From Archivesica marissinica (lineage: Eukaryota > Mollusca > Bivalvia > Venerida > Vesicomyidae), in NCBI GenBank assembly GCA_014843695.1, contig CM026390.1, positions 60,977,851-61,041,850 on the forward strand: a stretch of DNA of 64,000 nt, in the 5' to 3' direction. The translations under genes were made by a program, and so were the position numbers. Below are positions 20,981-32,116 of this stretch, piece after piece. Each line of letters begins with the position of its first letter. Position 1 is the first letter of the stretch. Under the pieces are notes generated by a model. That model made no database searches. It was not told the origin of the DNA and was given only the letters and a program-made list of their open reading frames with translations.

Positions 20981-21699
20981 CGTGCTGTCTCACAAACAAA
21001 TAATTCAAACATATTTTATAAGCTGATCTGCAAATTGATGGTCAGATATTAACCATTAACCTGCCGAATATATTGGATGGAATGTGCAAACAACATAGAT
21101 CCATACCAGCCGCGGTGTTATTTGATCAGGATCTATGTTGTTTGCTATTCAGACAAGTGCGTTAGCTCCACTATCCCAAATAGCAAACAGATCAGACGTG
21201 CTGTGCCTTCTGATCTGGCTCTATGTTGTTTGCAAAAGCAACTTTTGTTGTGATTGACAGGTTACGGGTTAAACCATGCCTCTGTCAGACATGTATTTCA
21301 CCCTTTAGACTATAATACAATGGCCATTTTTTGACATCACAACCCTGGTGCATATCATTATTGGAGACGGTTATGGCCAAAGGACACATTTTTGCAGGTT
21401 GTGGAAAGGTTTAATGGGTCAAACGTAACAGTGTGTAAGAGAAATTTCGACAGTCGAAATACACATGCTACCCAATGGCATAGTGTGAACTGCATAATTG
21501 GTAAATAATACACCCAAAGCCACCAACTAAAGAAAGACGGACAGAAAAGAAGAGTACATAAAATGTTATCTCAATAAACAGCCATGGAGTATTATTTGAC
21601 TTCACTATTTTATGTTTGAACTAAAGTAAAGTGTTTGTTTATTATAGTGTCACCCCTATTTAAAGGGCCAGCCATTACTGACTTATAAGACACCATTTT
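20981..21699. repeat. Spacer with inverted copies of an ATCTATGTTGTTTGC motif
   Basis: GCAAACAACATAGATCC near 21086 and GGATCTATGTTGTTTGC near 21129 form an inverted pair. A third related block (GGCTCTATGTTGTTTGC) lies near 21216. The segment looks like a dispersed palindromic repeat. From about 21300 to 21700 nothing is recognised. Confidence 0.55.
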
Positions 21700-21893
21700 T
21701 CATGAGCATCAGTACTTCCTGAATCCTATGCTTGAATGCCAGGTGCTAGGCAATCGGTAACCATTATTTAACTAGCTGGCGGCCCACCAACCGGCCATAT
21801 CAGAACAAACCCCTGACGAGATTCGAACCTTCGACCTCCCGCTCCGTAGGCGGACGCCTTAACCCTTAGGCTTTATGTCAGTTCGCCTATAGC
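21700..21893 (-). mobile_element. tRNA-derived SINE
   Basis: Minus strand head contains AAGCCTAAGGGTTAAGGCG, GTCCGCCTACGGAGCGGGAG and a good B box GGTTCGAATCTC at the expected spacing. A body with CCGGTTGGTGGGCCGCCAG follows. It lacks a clean acceptor stem, so it is a SINE and not a tRNA gene. Confidence 0.65.
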
Positions 21894-21907
21894 ATGTGAA
21901 CGGTTAA

Positions 21908-22505
21908 TGGTCTGTTAGTGAACGTGTACATGACTGGGGACCAATGACAGATATGTTAACGATAATTAATTTGCGTAGAACTAAATTAAATGAAGCGAGG
22001 ATGCAGTGTGAAGGACAGCTATGGTATAGTCCCTAGCCACACGATGGAACAAGAGTACAATGATCTGTTATTGAACGTGTACATGACTGGGGACCAATGG
22101 CAGATATGTTAACGATTATTAATTTGCGTAGAACTAAATTAAATGAAGCGAGGATGCAGTGTGAAGGACAGCTATGGTATATTCCAAAGCCACACGATGG
22201 AACAAGAGTACAATGATCTGTTATTGAACGTGTACATGACTGGGGACCAATGGCAGATATGTTAACGATTATTAATTTGCGTAGAACTAAATTAAATGAA
22301 GCGAGGATGCAGTGTGGAGGACAGCTATGGTATAGTCCCTAGCCACACGATGGAACAAGAGTACAATGATCTGTTATTGAACGTGTACATGACTGGGGAC
22401 CAATGACAGATATGTTAACGATTATTAATTTGCGTAGAACTAAATTAAATGAAGCGAGGATGCAGTGTGGAGGACAGCTATGGTATAGTCCATCGCCACA
22501 TGATG
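21908..22505 (+). repeat. Four tandem copies of a 154-bp repeat
   Basis: TGATCTGTTATTGAACGTG recurs at 22061, 22214 and 22368 (153-154 bp period), with an older diverged copy starting near 21908. Each unit includes ATGTTAACGATTATTAATTT and GCGAGGATGCAGTGTG. The last copy is the start of a 120-codon open frame (22403-22765), but that frame runs on into a SINE, so it is not called as a gene. Confidence 0.85.
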
Positions 22506-22595
22506 GACCAAGAGCACAGGCTGTAGGAAACATTCACGAGAAGTTATTTATAAGTTGTCCGTTACGTTCACCTACTACGCCTATAGTGACCCAGT

Positions 22596-22929
22596 CACAG
22601 GCACAACACACACTCAATTGTGTTGTGCCTTATGGTCTAATAGTAGTTGGCTGTCTGATTAGCGCGCTCGCTTTTCACCAATGCAACCCGGGTTCGATCC
22701 TCGGACCGGGAAGTATGCGAGATGGTACGGTGGTCGGGTACTTCGGTTTCCTCCAACACGAATGACCACATATACACTTTCAACCGAGCAATGAGAGTGA
22801 TTAATATAAGTTGTTAAACTTGCTTCGCAATCGTTGTAAAATAAAAAGGTTTAAAGTTTAATAGTAGTCAACATTATTACTATATGACCATAGCGCACAG
22901 CAATTTTGTTATTGTGTCTTGTGCCTGTG
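22596..22929. mobile_element. hAT-like palindromic MITE, split by a SINE
   Basis: It starts CACAGGCACAACACACA and ends TGTGTCTTGTGCCTGTG, flanked by an 8-bp duplication GACCCAGT (22588-22595 and 22930-22937). The inner part includes CTTATGGTC and ATATGACCATAG. The second copy of the family is at 38738-38838. A SINE with its own duplication interrupts this copy, so the MITE was there first. Confidence 0.82.
22648..22858 (+). mobile_element. tRNA-derived SINE inserted in the MITE
   Basis: It is flanked by the 10-bp duplication TAATAGTAGT (22638-22647 and 22859-22868). The head has TGGCTGTCTGATTAGCGCG and a consensus B box GGGTTCGATCCTC. The tail GAGAGTGATTAATATAAGTT with CTTCGCAATCGTTGTAAAAT is shared with the SINEs at 31299-31482 and 46701-46925. 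Confidence 0.85.
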
Positions 22930-23186
22930 GACCCAGTCTTTGACCCAGTGAGCCCATTTGAACAAACTTGGTAGAGATTGTTGCAAGGTTGTTATATCCA
23001 TCATGTGCAACATTGCCACTGACTGTTGGTCTACGTACATTTTAAAGAGATTATCCTTAGGTTGACCTTGTGCCATAATATGGTTCAAATAGGTCCAACT
23101 ACTCTACAGTAGTCATAAACAAATGGTTCACGAGAGGATTTTAGTCCTGACAATAATTATGAACTTGTCCACCTAATATGAAAGAT

Positions 23187-26100
23187 GGTTACGTACTCTG
23201 AAGTAGGCCTACAGAAGGAGTAGCAGGGTTATGTACCCTGAAGTAGGCCTACAGAAGGAGTAGCAGGGTTATGTACCCTGAAGTAGGCCTACAGAAGGAG
23301 TAGCAGGGTTATGTACCCTGAAGTAGGCCTACAGAAGGAGTAGCAGGGTTATGTACCCTGAAGTAGGCCTACAGAAGGAGTAGCAGGGTTATGTACCCTG
23401 AAGTAGGCCTACAGAAGGAGTAGCAGGGTTATGTACCCTGAAGTAGGCCTACAGAAGGAGTAGCAGGGTTATGTACCCTGAAGTAGGCATACAGAAGGAG
23501 TAGCAGGGTTATGTACCCTGAAGTAGGCATACAGATGGAGTAGCAGGGTTATGTACCCTGAAGTAGGCCTACAGAAGGAGTAGCAGGGTTATGTACTCTG
23601 ATGTAGGCCTACTGAAGGAGTAGCAGGGTTATGTACTCTGATGTAGGCCTACAGAAGGAGTAGCAGGGTTATGTACCCTGATGTAGGCATACATAAGGAG
23701 TAGCAGGGTTATGTACCCTGAAGTAGGCCTACAGAAGGAGTAGCAGGGCTATGTACTCTGAAGTAGGCCCACAGAAGGAGTAGCAGGGTTATGTACCCTG
23801 AAGTAGGCCTACAGAAGGAGTAGCAGGGTTATGTACCCTGAAGTAGGCCTACAGAAGGAGTAGCAGGGTTATGTACCCTGAAGTAGGCATACAGAAGGAG
23901 TAGCAGGGTTATGTACCCTGAAGTAGGCCTACAGAAGGACTAGCATGGTTATGTACCCTGAAGTAGGCCTACAGAAGGAGTAGCAGGGCTATGTACTCTG
24001 AAGTAGGCCTACAGAAGGAGTAGCAGGGTTATGTACCCTGAAGTATGCCTACAGAAGGAGTAGCAGGGTTATGTACCCTGAAGTAGGCATACAGAAGGAG
24101 TAGCAGGGTTATGTACCCTGAAGTAGGCCTACAGAAGGAGTAGCAGGGCTATGTACTCTGAAGTAGGCTTACAGAAGGAGTAGCAGGGTTATGTACCCTG
24201 AAGTAGGCCTACAAAAGGAGTAGCATGGTTATGTACCCTGAAGTAGGCCTACAGAAGGAGTAGCAGGGTTATGTACTCTGATGTAGGCCTACTGAAGGAG
24301 TAGCAGGGTTATGTACTCTGATGTAGGCCTACAGAAGGAGTAGCAGGGTTATGTACCCTGAAGTAGGCCTACAGAAGGAGTAGCAGGGCTATGTACTCTG
24401 AAGTAGGCCTACAGAAGGAGTAGCAGGGTTATGTACCCTGAAGTAGGCATACAGGAGTAGCAGGGTTATGTACCCTGAAGTAGGCCTACAGAAGGAGTAG
24501 TAGGGTTATGTACCCTGAAGTAGGCCTACAAAAGGAGTAGCAGGGGTATGTACCCTGAAGTAGGCCTACAGAAGGAGTAGCAGGGTTATGTACCCTGAAG
24601 TAGGACTACAGGAGTAGCAGGGTTATGTACCCTGAAGTAGGCATACAGAAGGAGTAGCAGGGTTATGTACCCTGAAGTAGGCCTACAGAAGGAGTAGCAG
24701 GGTTATGTACCCTGAAGTAGGCCTACAGAAGGATTAGCAGGGTTATGTACTCTGATGTAGGCCTACTGAAGGAGTAGCAGGGTTATGTACTCTGATGTAG
24801 GCCTACAGAAGGAGTAGCAGGGTTATGTATCCTGATGTAGGCATACAGAAGGAGTAGCAGGGTTATGTACCCTGAAGTAGGCCTACAGAAGGAGTAGCAG
24901 GGTTATGTACCCTGAAGTAGGCCTACAGAAGGAGTAGCAGGGTTATGTACCCTGAAGTAGGCCTACAGAAGGAGTAGCAGGGTTATGTACCCTGAAGTAG
25001 GCATACAGAAGGAGTAGCAGGGTTATGTACCCTGAAGTAGGCCTACAGAAGGAGTAGCAGGGTTATGTACCCTGAAGTAGGCCTACAGAAGGAGTAGCAG
25101 GGCTATGTACTCTGAAGTAGGCCTACAGAAGGAGTAGCAGGGTTATGTACCCTGAAGTAGGCCTACAAAAGGAGTAGCAGGGTTATGTACCCTGAAGTAG
25201 GCCTACAGAAGGAGTAGCAGGGTTATGTACCCTGAAGTAGGACTACAGAAGGAGTAGCAGGGTTATGTACCCTGAAGTAGGCCTACAGAAGGAGTAGCAG
25301 GGTTATGTACCCTGAAGTAGGCATACAGAAGGAGTAGCAGGGTTATGTACCCTGAAGTAGGCCTACAGAAGGAGTAGCAGGGTTATGTACCCTGAAGTAG
25401 GCCTACAGAAGGAGTAGCAGGGCTATGTACTCTGAAGTAGGCCTACAGAAGGAGTAGCAGGGTTATGTACCCTGAAGTAGGCCTACAAAAGGAGTAGCAG
25501 GGTTATGTACCCTGAAGTAGGCCTACAGAAGGAGTAGCAGGGTTATGTACCCTGAAGTAGGACTACAGAAGGAGTAGCAGGGTTATGTACCCTGAAGTAG
25601 GCATACAGAAGGAGTAGCAGGGTTATGTACCCTGAAGTATGCCTACAGAAGGAGTAGCAGGGTTATGTACCCTGAAGTAGGCATACAGAAGGAGTAGCAG
25701 GGTTATGTACCCTGAAGTAGGCCTACAGAAGGAGTAGCAGGGCTATGTACTCTGAAGTAGGCTTACAGAAGGAGTAGCAGGGCTATGTACTCTGAAGTAG
25801 GCCTACAGAAGGAGTAGCAGGGTTATGTACCCTGAAGTAGGCCTACAGAAGGAGTAGCAGGGTTATGTACCCTGAAGTAGGCATACAGGAGTAGCAGGGT
25901 TATGTACCCTGAAGTAGGCCTACAGAAGGAGTAGTAGGGTTATGTACCCTGAAGTAGGCCTACAAAAGGAGTAGCAGGGGTATGTACCCTGAAGTAGGCC
26001 TACAGAAGGAGTAGCAGGGTTATGTACCCTGAAGTAGGACTACAGGAGTAGCAGGGTTATGTACCCTGAAGTAGGCATACAGAAGGAGTAGCAGGGTTAT

Positions 26101-27329
26101 GTACCCTGAAGTAGGCCTACAGAAGGAGTAGCAGGGTTATGTACCCTGAAGTAGGCCTACAGAAGGATTAGCAGGGTTATGTACTCTGATGTAGGCCTAC
26201 TGAAGGAGTAGCAGGGTTATGTACTCTGATGTAGGCCTACAGAAGGAGTAGCAGGGTTATGTACCCTGATGTAGGCATACAGAAGGAGTAGCAGGGTTAT
26301 GTACCCTGAAGTAGGCCTACAGAAGGAGTAGCAGGGTTATGTACCCTGAAGTAGGCCTACAGAAGGAGTAGCAGGGTTATGTACCCTGAAGTAGGCCTAC
26401 AGAAGGAGTAGCAGGGTTATGTACCCTGAAGTAGGCATACAGAAGGAGTAGCAGGGTTATGTACCCTGAAGTAGGCCTACAGAAGGAGTAGCAGGGTTAT
26501 GTACCCTGAAGTAGGCCTACAGAAGGAGTAGCAGGGCTATGTACTCTGAAGTAGGCCTACAGAAGGAGTAGCAGGGTTATGTACCCTGAAGTAGGCCTAC
26601 AAAAGGAGTAGCAGGGTTATGTACCCTGAAGTAGGCCTACAGAAGGAGTAGCAGGGTTATGTACCCTGAAGTAGGACTACAGAAGGAGTAGCAGGGTTAT
26701 GTACCCTGAAGTAGGCCTACAGAAGGAGTAGCAGGGTTATGTACCCTGAAGTAGGCATACAGAAGGAGTAGCAGGGTTATGTACCCTGAAGTAGGCCTAC
26801 AGAAGGAGTAGCAGGGTTATGTACCCTGAAGTAGGCCTACAGAAGGAGTAGCAGGGCTATGTACTCTGAAGTAGGCCTACAGAAGGAGTAGCAGGGTTAT
26901 GTACCCTGAAGTAGGCCTACAAAAGGAGTAGCAGGGTTATGTACCCTGAAGTAGGCCTACAGAAGGAGTAGCAGGGTTATGTACCCTGAAGTAGGACTAC
27001 AGAAGGAGTAGCAGGGTTATGTACCCTGAAGTAGGCCTACAGAAGGAGTAGCAGGGTTATGTACCCTGACGTAGGCCTACAGAAGGAGTAGCAGGGTTAT
27101 GTACTCTGAAGTAGGCCTACAGAAGGAGTAGCAGGGTTATGTACCCTGAAGTAGGCCTACAGAAGGAGTAGCAGGGCTATGTACTCTGAAGTAGGCCTAC
27201 AGAAGGAGTAGCAGGGTTATGTACTCTGAAGTAGGCCTACAGAAGGAGTAGCAGGGTTATGTACCCTGAAGTAGACCTACAGAAGGAGTAGCAGGGTTAC
27301 GTACCCTGAAGTAGGCCTACAGAAGGAGC
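23187..27329. repeat. Satellite B, 40-bp tandem repeat (about 103 copies)
   Basis: The unit is AGAAGGAGTAGCAGGGTTAT followed by GTACCCTGAAGTAGGCCTAC. It holds two dyads: CAGGGT-TATGT-ACCCTG and the perfect palindrome GTAGGCCTAC. Variants include GTAGGCATAC, CAGGGCTATGTACTCTG and 37-bp units where AGAAGGAG is cut to AGGAG. A 36-unit block is tandemly duplicated: markers at 24451 and 24608 recur at 25885 and 26042, both 1,434 bp later (34 units of 40 bp and two of 37 bp). The left boundary is preceded by a diverged unit (GGTTACGTACTCTG). Confidence 0.97.
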
Positions 27330-28557
27330 TGCCACAAGTTACATATCGTCGTTGACGTTCGAAAAGGACGTAAATGACATTTTCCGAAAAAAAGTACGTA
27401 TCTGAAAAGTCTAAACATGTAAACACTGACGGAATTATGGATTGTGTTTAAAAACCATTGTAAGTATTGAATATTTGTTTTACTTCGCTTCATTGTAGTA
27501 TATTTAATATGTAACACTAATGCATACTTGAAAAACATGAAATTATTGTATTAAATTAAACAAAATCACTACATTCAAAACTTGATGATGTCTTGCCAAA
27601 CAGACTGCATTACACAAGAACGATGGATTTTAGGCTGCTTCTTTACTGAATATTAGGGCATTGTTTTTTTGTATCTTAATAATATATGTAAGATTAAATG
27701 TTGTTTAGTTGATATTGATAGGTATTTAGAGAGCGTGCCATAGTGCCGGAGTAGATACGCCGCTTTCGAACGACGGCTTTTTATATAATATGCAGATTCA
27801 CCATTTTCGCATAGTAAACTGCTAATCATTTGCCATTTAAACTCTGTGTTTGTCTCATTTTAACCAAACTGTGTTTGTCTCATTTTAATCAAACTCTGTT
27901 TGTCTCATTTTAACCAATCGAATATTCCGAGCGATTACCTTCTGAACAGCAGCGCTGTACTTATATACATGTGACGATGACTTGCCCCCTACATAGTGAA
28001 TAATGTCTTTAAGACTCTCTCAATGCTTTCGCTCCCTTAGGTTTTCTTAGTCATGAAAAGGTATCCTCGTAGACTCTAACCTGTCTTAGCTAGTTGTTAT
28101 TAAGACGGGCTTGTTTTGTATGCTTTTCAGAATGATGTCTTACCTCACATAATGATAAGTTGTCAAGAAAAACAAACCAGCAAACGCCTTAAAACTTTGA
28201 AAGAGTTAAAATCTTCCTGCGAGATTCCAATGGTGCAAGTTTTGATTTCATCTTATTTGTGTTGCCTAGGAACGTTATCGACTCCGATCTTCCAGACAAA
28301 TGTAGCAAGTTTATAGTAACGACTCTGATTATCCATAATGTCGTCCAAATGGCTACGCAGTAGCGAAGACCACACACATAGGACAAATGTACACATTGTT
28401 CGGTCGTTGCACCTTCGAGAAACAGGAGTTTATTCACAGAAAGCAAAACAATACAATTTTTTAACCAATAGCTACTACTGTTTGTATCCATCTGCTCCTA
28501 GATATATTTTAATTGAAAAAATAGGAGGTAAATATAAATCGACTGAGATGAAGTTTC
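27330..28557. other. Spacer right of satellite B; short 28-bp tandem repeat inside
   Basis: AT-rich DNA without a recognisable gene. At about 27841-27925 a 28-bp unit (CTCTGTGTTTGTCTCATTTT AACCAAA) is repeated three times. A short open stretch after a TTTTCAG at about 28130 (NDVLPHIMISCQEKQ) could be an exon fragment, but nothing supports a family. Confidence 0.5.
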
Positions 28558-30008
28558 ATGAAAACTGCAAAAATGGCTGCTAATAGGTTTACAAGAGGAA
28601 GGTACCTAGTCAATCTTAGTCTGCAGAAACTAATTGCAAGTGGCGTTAGCGCAAGCGGCAAATCTGATAGGTTGACGCCAGAAAAAGAATCGAATAATCC
28701 ACTTTCAAGTACAGAAAAAAGAACGATTGACAAACCTATCGACACTATCAATATTGCATGTTATGAAAATAATAATGTTGATGATAATACACTGCTAAAT
28801 AGTGCATATGAAAGTACCAATGAATGCAATGTGACAGTTGCGGATAATGGCATATTTCCAACTAGCCTTCAAAACCTTGATAACAATAACAATAACAATA
28901 AAGGTGATGTGCAAACACAAAATGGAAATGAAATACACCATAGACATGAACAAATCCAAGGTAGTATTGTGCACATTCTTGAACAGAACACTCAAAGTGA
29001 TAAACCCGGCATTGATGACATATCATCAGACATTGTCGTAGACAACAAGGAAAGTGAACAAGTGGGAAACAGCCAGGACAGTATTCAAAGTACAGATATC
29101 CAATCCACTACCATACGATTAGATAATCGTGTAAGTGATGAATACACTAATGAAGAAGATAATCTATATGACGAAGTCAAAGACCCAGAATGGAAGCCCC
29201 CAGAGAAGAAACGAAAGCGGTTTGACCCATGGATAAGTGGCATGTCTTCACAAGCATCCAACTCGGAAGAAGAGAGTGATAATTCAGATGATGAAAGAGT
29301 GGTGCATAGAGTAATCATGAATCAGACGATGCTATTGTATCCGATAGTGATATGCATGTGGATGGTGAGGAAGTGTATTATGTACAGACGGAATCAGAAG
29401 CCATGAGGAGCCAACTTGAACAGAAGATGAATACAAAAGAGGCGCATAAACAATTGAGGATGAAAGGGTTCAACTATCTGGGTGTAAAGAAAAATGATCA
29501 AGGCAAGAAAACACACTGTGTTGCAAGATGTGAAAGACTACTTGCTGAAAGACAATGCTCAAACAGATGTAATAAAATGAAAAACGGCAGAAACTGCAAG
29601 GCGATAAATGAAACGTCAAGGCGAGACATTTTCAATTCATTTTGGCGTGACATGAACTGGGACCAAAAGAGGGTATACGTCATAGGTCTTGTCGAACAAG
29701 TAGAAGAGAATAGAAGAACCACTCAACAAGGTACAAAGAGTCGACGAAAACGCTCCGTTAAGTATTTTCTGAGACATAATGAACATAGAATACCTGTGTG
29801 TAAAGGTATGTTTCTCTCAACCCTTGGAATAAACGAAAAAATGGTATATCTGTGGGTGAATAATGCAAACAGTGGCATTCCGAAAACAGTTAATTTGGAT
29901 CACGAGGTTAAAAGCAAATCGGACGACTCTTCCTTTGCTAGGCAATACCTCGTCGAACTTCCAAAGGTGCCCTCGCATTACTGCTCATTGGCAGAGTCAT
30001 CAGTGTAG
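28558..30008 (+). pseudogene. Transposase-like protein N-terminal half, unassigned superfamily, frameshifted
   Basis: Two overlapping frames make one gene. The first (from ATG 28558 or, in a better context, 28573) is an acidic, Asn/Ser-rich region followed by YDEVKDPEWKPPEKKRKR, a likely nuclear-localisation patch, and a Ser/Glu/Asp run. Around 29303-29320 a single missing base moves the reading into the second frame (to 30008), which contains KGFNYLGVKK, CSNRCNKMKNGRNC (a Cys cluster), IFNSFWRDMNWDQKRVYV, KYFLRHNEHRIPVCKGMFL, STLGINEKMVYLWV and ends near LPKVPSHYC. I associate this order of motifs with uncharacterised transposon-derived proteins in animals, in which a DDE-type domain should follow PSHYC. 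Here the sequence stops, so the catalytic half is missing. Superfamily assignment is not possible by eye. Confidence 0.55.
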
Positions 30009-30062
30009 TTATCATGGATATCAAGATTATAGACCTGAATCCCATTGATTATTACTTGGGAA

Positions 30063-30217
30063 AAACACACCTACTCCACCTTCATGGAGGTTACTAGGAA
30101 TTATTAAGTGTTGTATACACTACGATGTTCCGATCTTTATTATAGCTTGTTTGACTACTAATGTGTCAATCTATGTCAATAGACATTGGCGTTGAGGCGC
30201 TTCTAAGGGGGAAAGGG
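30063..30217 (-). mobile_element. Partial piggyBac-like MITE (same family as 51371-51568)
   Basis: The right end GGGGGAAAGGG is followed by TTAA at 30218-30221. On the minus strand it reads CCCTTTCCCCCTTAGAAGCG then CCTCAACGCC, matching CCCTTTCCCTCATAGAAGCA CCTCTTGACGCC at 51371. Internal blocks also match (ATAATAAAGATCGGAACATC against ATAATAAAGGCCAGAATCTC). The left terminus is not preserved. Confidence 0.6.
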
Positions 30218-30452
30218 TTAATAGAGGTGACCACTAACACAGGTTTGACTGTAGTTGCCCGGCTGTCAAAGTAAATTTTCATGTTAAATTAGCCCAGTAG
30301 TTTGTGATGAGAATCTGATAATTGGGACCATCTTGGTTGTAAGATGTGCTGGTTTTAGCTATTGTTCCATCTACAAGTAATCTATGATGCTACACTTGTT
30401 GAAACTATCGGTACGAAATAGTTCCAGATGAAGAGTTGGACATAGGTGTTAA

Positions 30453-30686
30453 CCCTTTCAACACCACAGACCTCTAAATAGGCTTACAAAAAGTGTAGAT
30501 CCAGATGAGCCGGCTCGTGATGAGCCGTCTCATCAGGATCTGCACTTTTTTCAAGTAATATAATATTTTTAGAATTTTTTTTACCCATTTTGATAAATGA
30601 ACTGATCCAAATGTAATTTTGTTATTAATTTATTGGTCTAAAAATATCATGGACCAATCCATGTGAGATACTTGGTGTTGAATGGG
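30453..30686. mobile_element. piggyBac-like MITE, 234 bp, flanked by TTAA
   Basis: Ends CCCTTTCAACACCA and TGGTGTTGAATGGG (one mismatch) are flanked directly by TTAA (30449-30452 and 30687-30690), the target site of piggyBac elements. Inside is a strong hairpin at about 30498-30541: GATCCAGATGAGCCGGCTC against GAGCCGTCTCATCAGGATC. It is non-coding. Other copies are at 30835-31067 and at the right edge of the window. Confidence 0.8.
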
Positions 30687-30781
30687 TTAAGATCACAGCA
30701 AGTGGGCTTCATAATTCCACATTACAGGAAGAATCAAGTTACAGAAACATAATAAATGAGAAAGGAATAGTCAAACCTGTG

Positions 30782-31121
30782 TTAAGCAGTCAGCCAAGGG
30801 AATCACAAAAAGTGGCTGCTCAGCACAGGTGGCACCCTTTCAACACCACAGACCTCTAAATAGGCTTACAAAAAGTGTAGATCCAGATGAGACGGCTCGT
30901 CACGAGCCGTCTCATCAGGATCTGCACTTTTTGCCAGTGATATGACTATTTTTAGACATAATTACCCATTTTGATAAATGAACTTGTCCAAATGTGATTT
31001 TCTGATTCATTTATTGGTTTATGAATATCATGGACCAGTCCATGTGAGTTACTTGGTGTTGAAAGGGTTAAGCAGCCAGCCAAGGGAATCACAAAAAGTG
31101 GCTGCTTAGCACAGGTGGCTG
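30782..31121. repeat. 53-bp direct repeats flanking the second piggyBac-like MITE
   Basis: TTAAGCAGTCAGCCAAGGGA ... AGCACAGGTGG (30782-30832) and TTAAGCAGCCAGCCAAGGGA ... AGCACAGGTGG (31068-31119) are near-identical and lie on either side of the MITE at 30835-31067. This is much longer than the TTAA made by insertion. It points to a local duplication, or to insertion between copies of the CTGCTTAAT-type repeat that continues to 31230. Confidence 0.75.
30835..31067. mobile_element. piggyBac-like MITE, 233 bp
   Basis: Same family as 30453-30686, with ends CCCTTTCAACACCA and TGGTGTTGAAAGGG (a perfect pair). TTAA is present only on the right (31068-31071); the left flank is GGCA, so that side was altered after insertion. 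The internal hairpin (AGATGAGACGGCTCG / CGAGCCGTCTCATC) is intact. Confidence 0.78.
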
Positions 31122-31298
31122 CTTAATAGAGGTCAAATGTATAATGAAACAACATATTGGGTATCTGGATACTGGCTGCTTAATGCAGGTTGGCTGCTTA
31201 ATGGAGGTGACCACTAACACAGGTTTGACTGTATACCCAATATAATGCTACGAAGGAATACATGTTTGTGTTATCTTTTCGGCGGAGCATAATTGAAG

Positions 31299-31482
31299 AG
31301 GACCGAGAAGTATGTGACATGGTACGATGGTCGCCAGATCGGACAGGTGGGTTTTCTCCGGGTACTCCGGTTTCCTCCAACATGAATGACCACATATACG
31401 CTTTCATCCGAGCCAACGAGAGTGATTAATATAAGTTGTTAAAACTTGCTTCGCAATCATTGTAAAATAAATAAAGTTAAAA
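31299..31482 (+). mobile_element. 5'-truncated SINE
   Basis: It lies between an 8-bp duplication AATTGAAG (31291-31298 and 31483-31490). The body GGTACGATGGTCG ... TACTCCGGTTTCCTCCAACA and the tail GAGAGTGATTAATATAAGTT with CTTCGCAATCATTGTAAAAT match the SINE at 22648-22858. The tRNA head is absent. Confidence 0.72.
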
Positions 31483-31496
31483 AAATTGAAGTCATA

Positions 31497-31585
31497 AAAT
31501 AGACCGGTTCTAGCCGTTGTTTATTGCAGATTTAACAACGGTAGATTTGTTCTTCGTTTATAGGAACAAAATATCAAGTCATGCT
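31497..31585 (+). repeat. Dispersed repeat with CCGTTGTT...AACAACGG stem
   Basis: AAAATAGACCGGTTCTAGCC, GTTGTTTATTGCAGATTTAA, CAACGGTAGATTTG and GGAACAAAATATCAAGT all recur in inverse orientation at 47137-47222, about 15.6 kb away. The CCGTTGTT/AACAACGG pair forms an internal hairpin. The TIR blocks around satellite E contain a related GCCGTTGTTTATC. Function and boundaries are unclear. Confidence 0.65.
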
Positions 31586-31589
31586 AGAA

Positions 31590-32115
31590 TATATATATTA
31601 ACAGTCCCCATCACAACATTGAAAGAATGTTCAAAATCAGACTTCTAGACTGTTGAGGCTTGTGATGTCATTGAGGCTTGTGATGTCATTGTACTCAATT
31701 TATGTTATTAATTTATCAAAATGCTGTTAATTGTTTTGCAAATTAAAGAGAAAATTGTCTTTTATCCTGGCTGATAAAAAGCCAATTCTAATGTATACAG
31801 TTTAAGCAGGAAGTAATATAATATTCCATTATGCCATAGATGTTGCTTAGTTACAAGCAATACATATTACAATTCTGCCATACTGGTTTATTGTTACCAT
31901 AGAAAAATAACAGCAATTAGCTATAATGCAAGTATTCAAATAGCAATCAGTTTATTATTTAGTATCCAATTTTAATAACTCTTTCCGATGGTACTAATTC
32001 TTAGGATCGTCTTTCCCTTTAAAATAACTTTCCCGGTAATCAATATTTTAATGGGATACCTAACTGTACATGAAAGGTAATTCATTTGATCACAAATATT
32101 TGTGTGTATTCAGTG
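31590..32115. other. AT-rich spacer, nothing recognised
   Basis: No coding potential. A 18-bp sequence TTGAGGCTTGTGATGTCA is repeated twice in tandem near 31650-31690. Otherwise no structure is seen. Confidence 0.5.
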
Positions 32116-32116
32116 T

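Noticed and set aside
22403..22765. 120-codon open frame (MTDMLTIINLRRTKLNEARM...)
   Set aside because: The N-terminal part is the last copy of a 154-bp tandem repeat and the C-terminal part is SINE and MITE sequence. The frame is accidental.
28116..28316. Exon starting after TTTTCAG with QNDVLPHIMISCQEKQ
   Set aside because: A short frame with a plausible acceptor but no recognisable family and no matching donor or partner exon.
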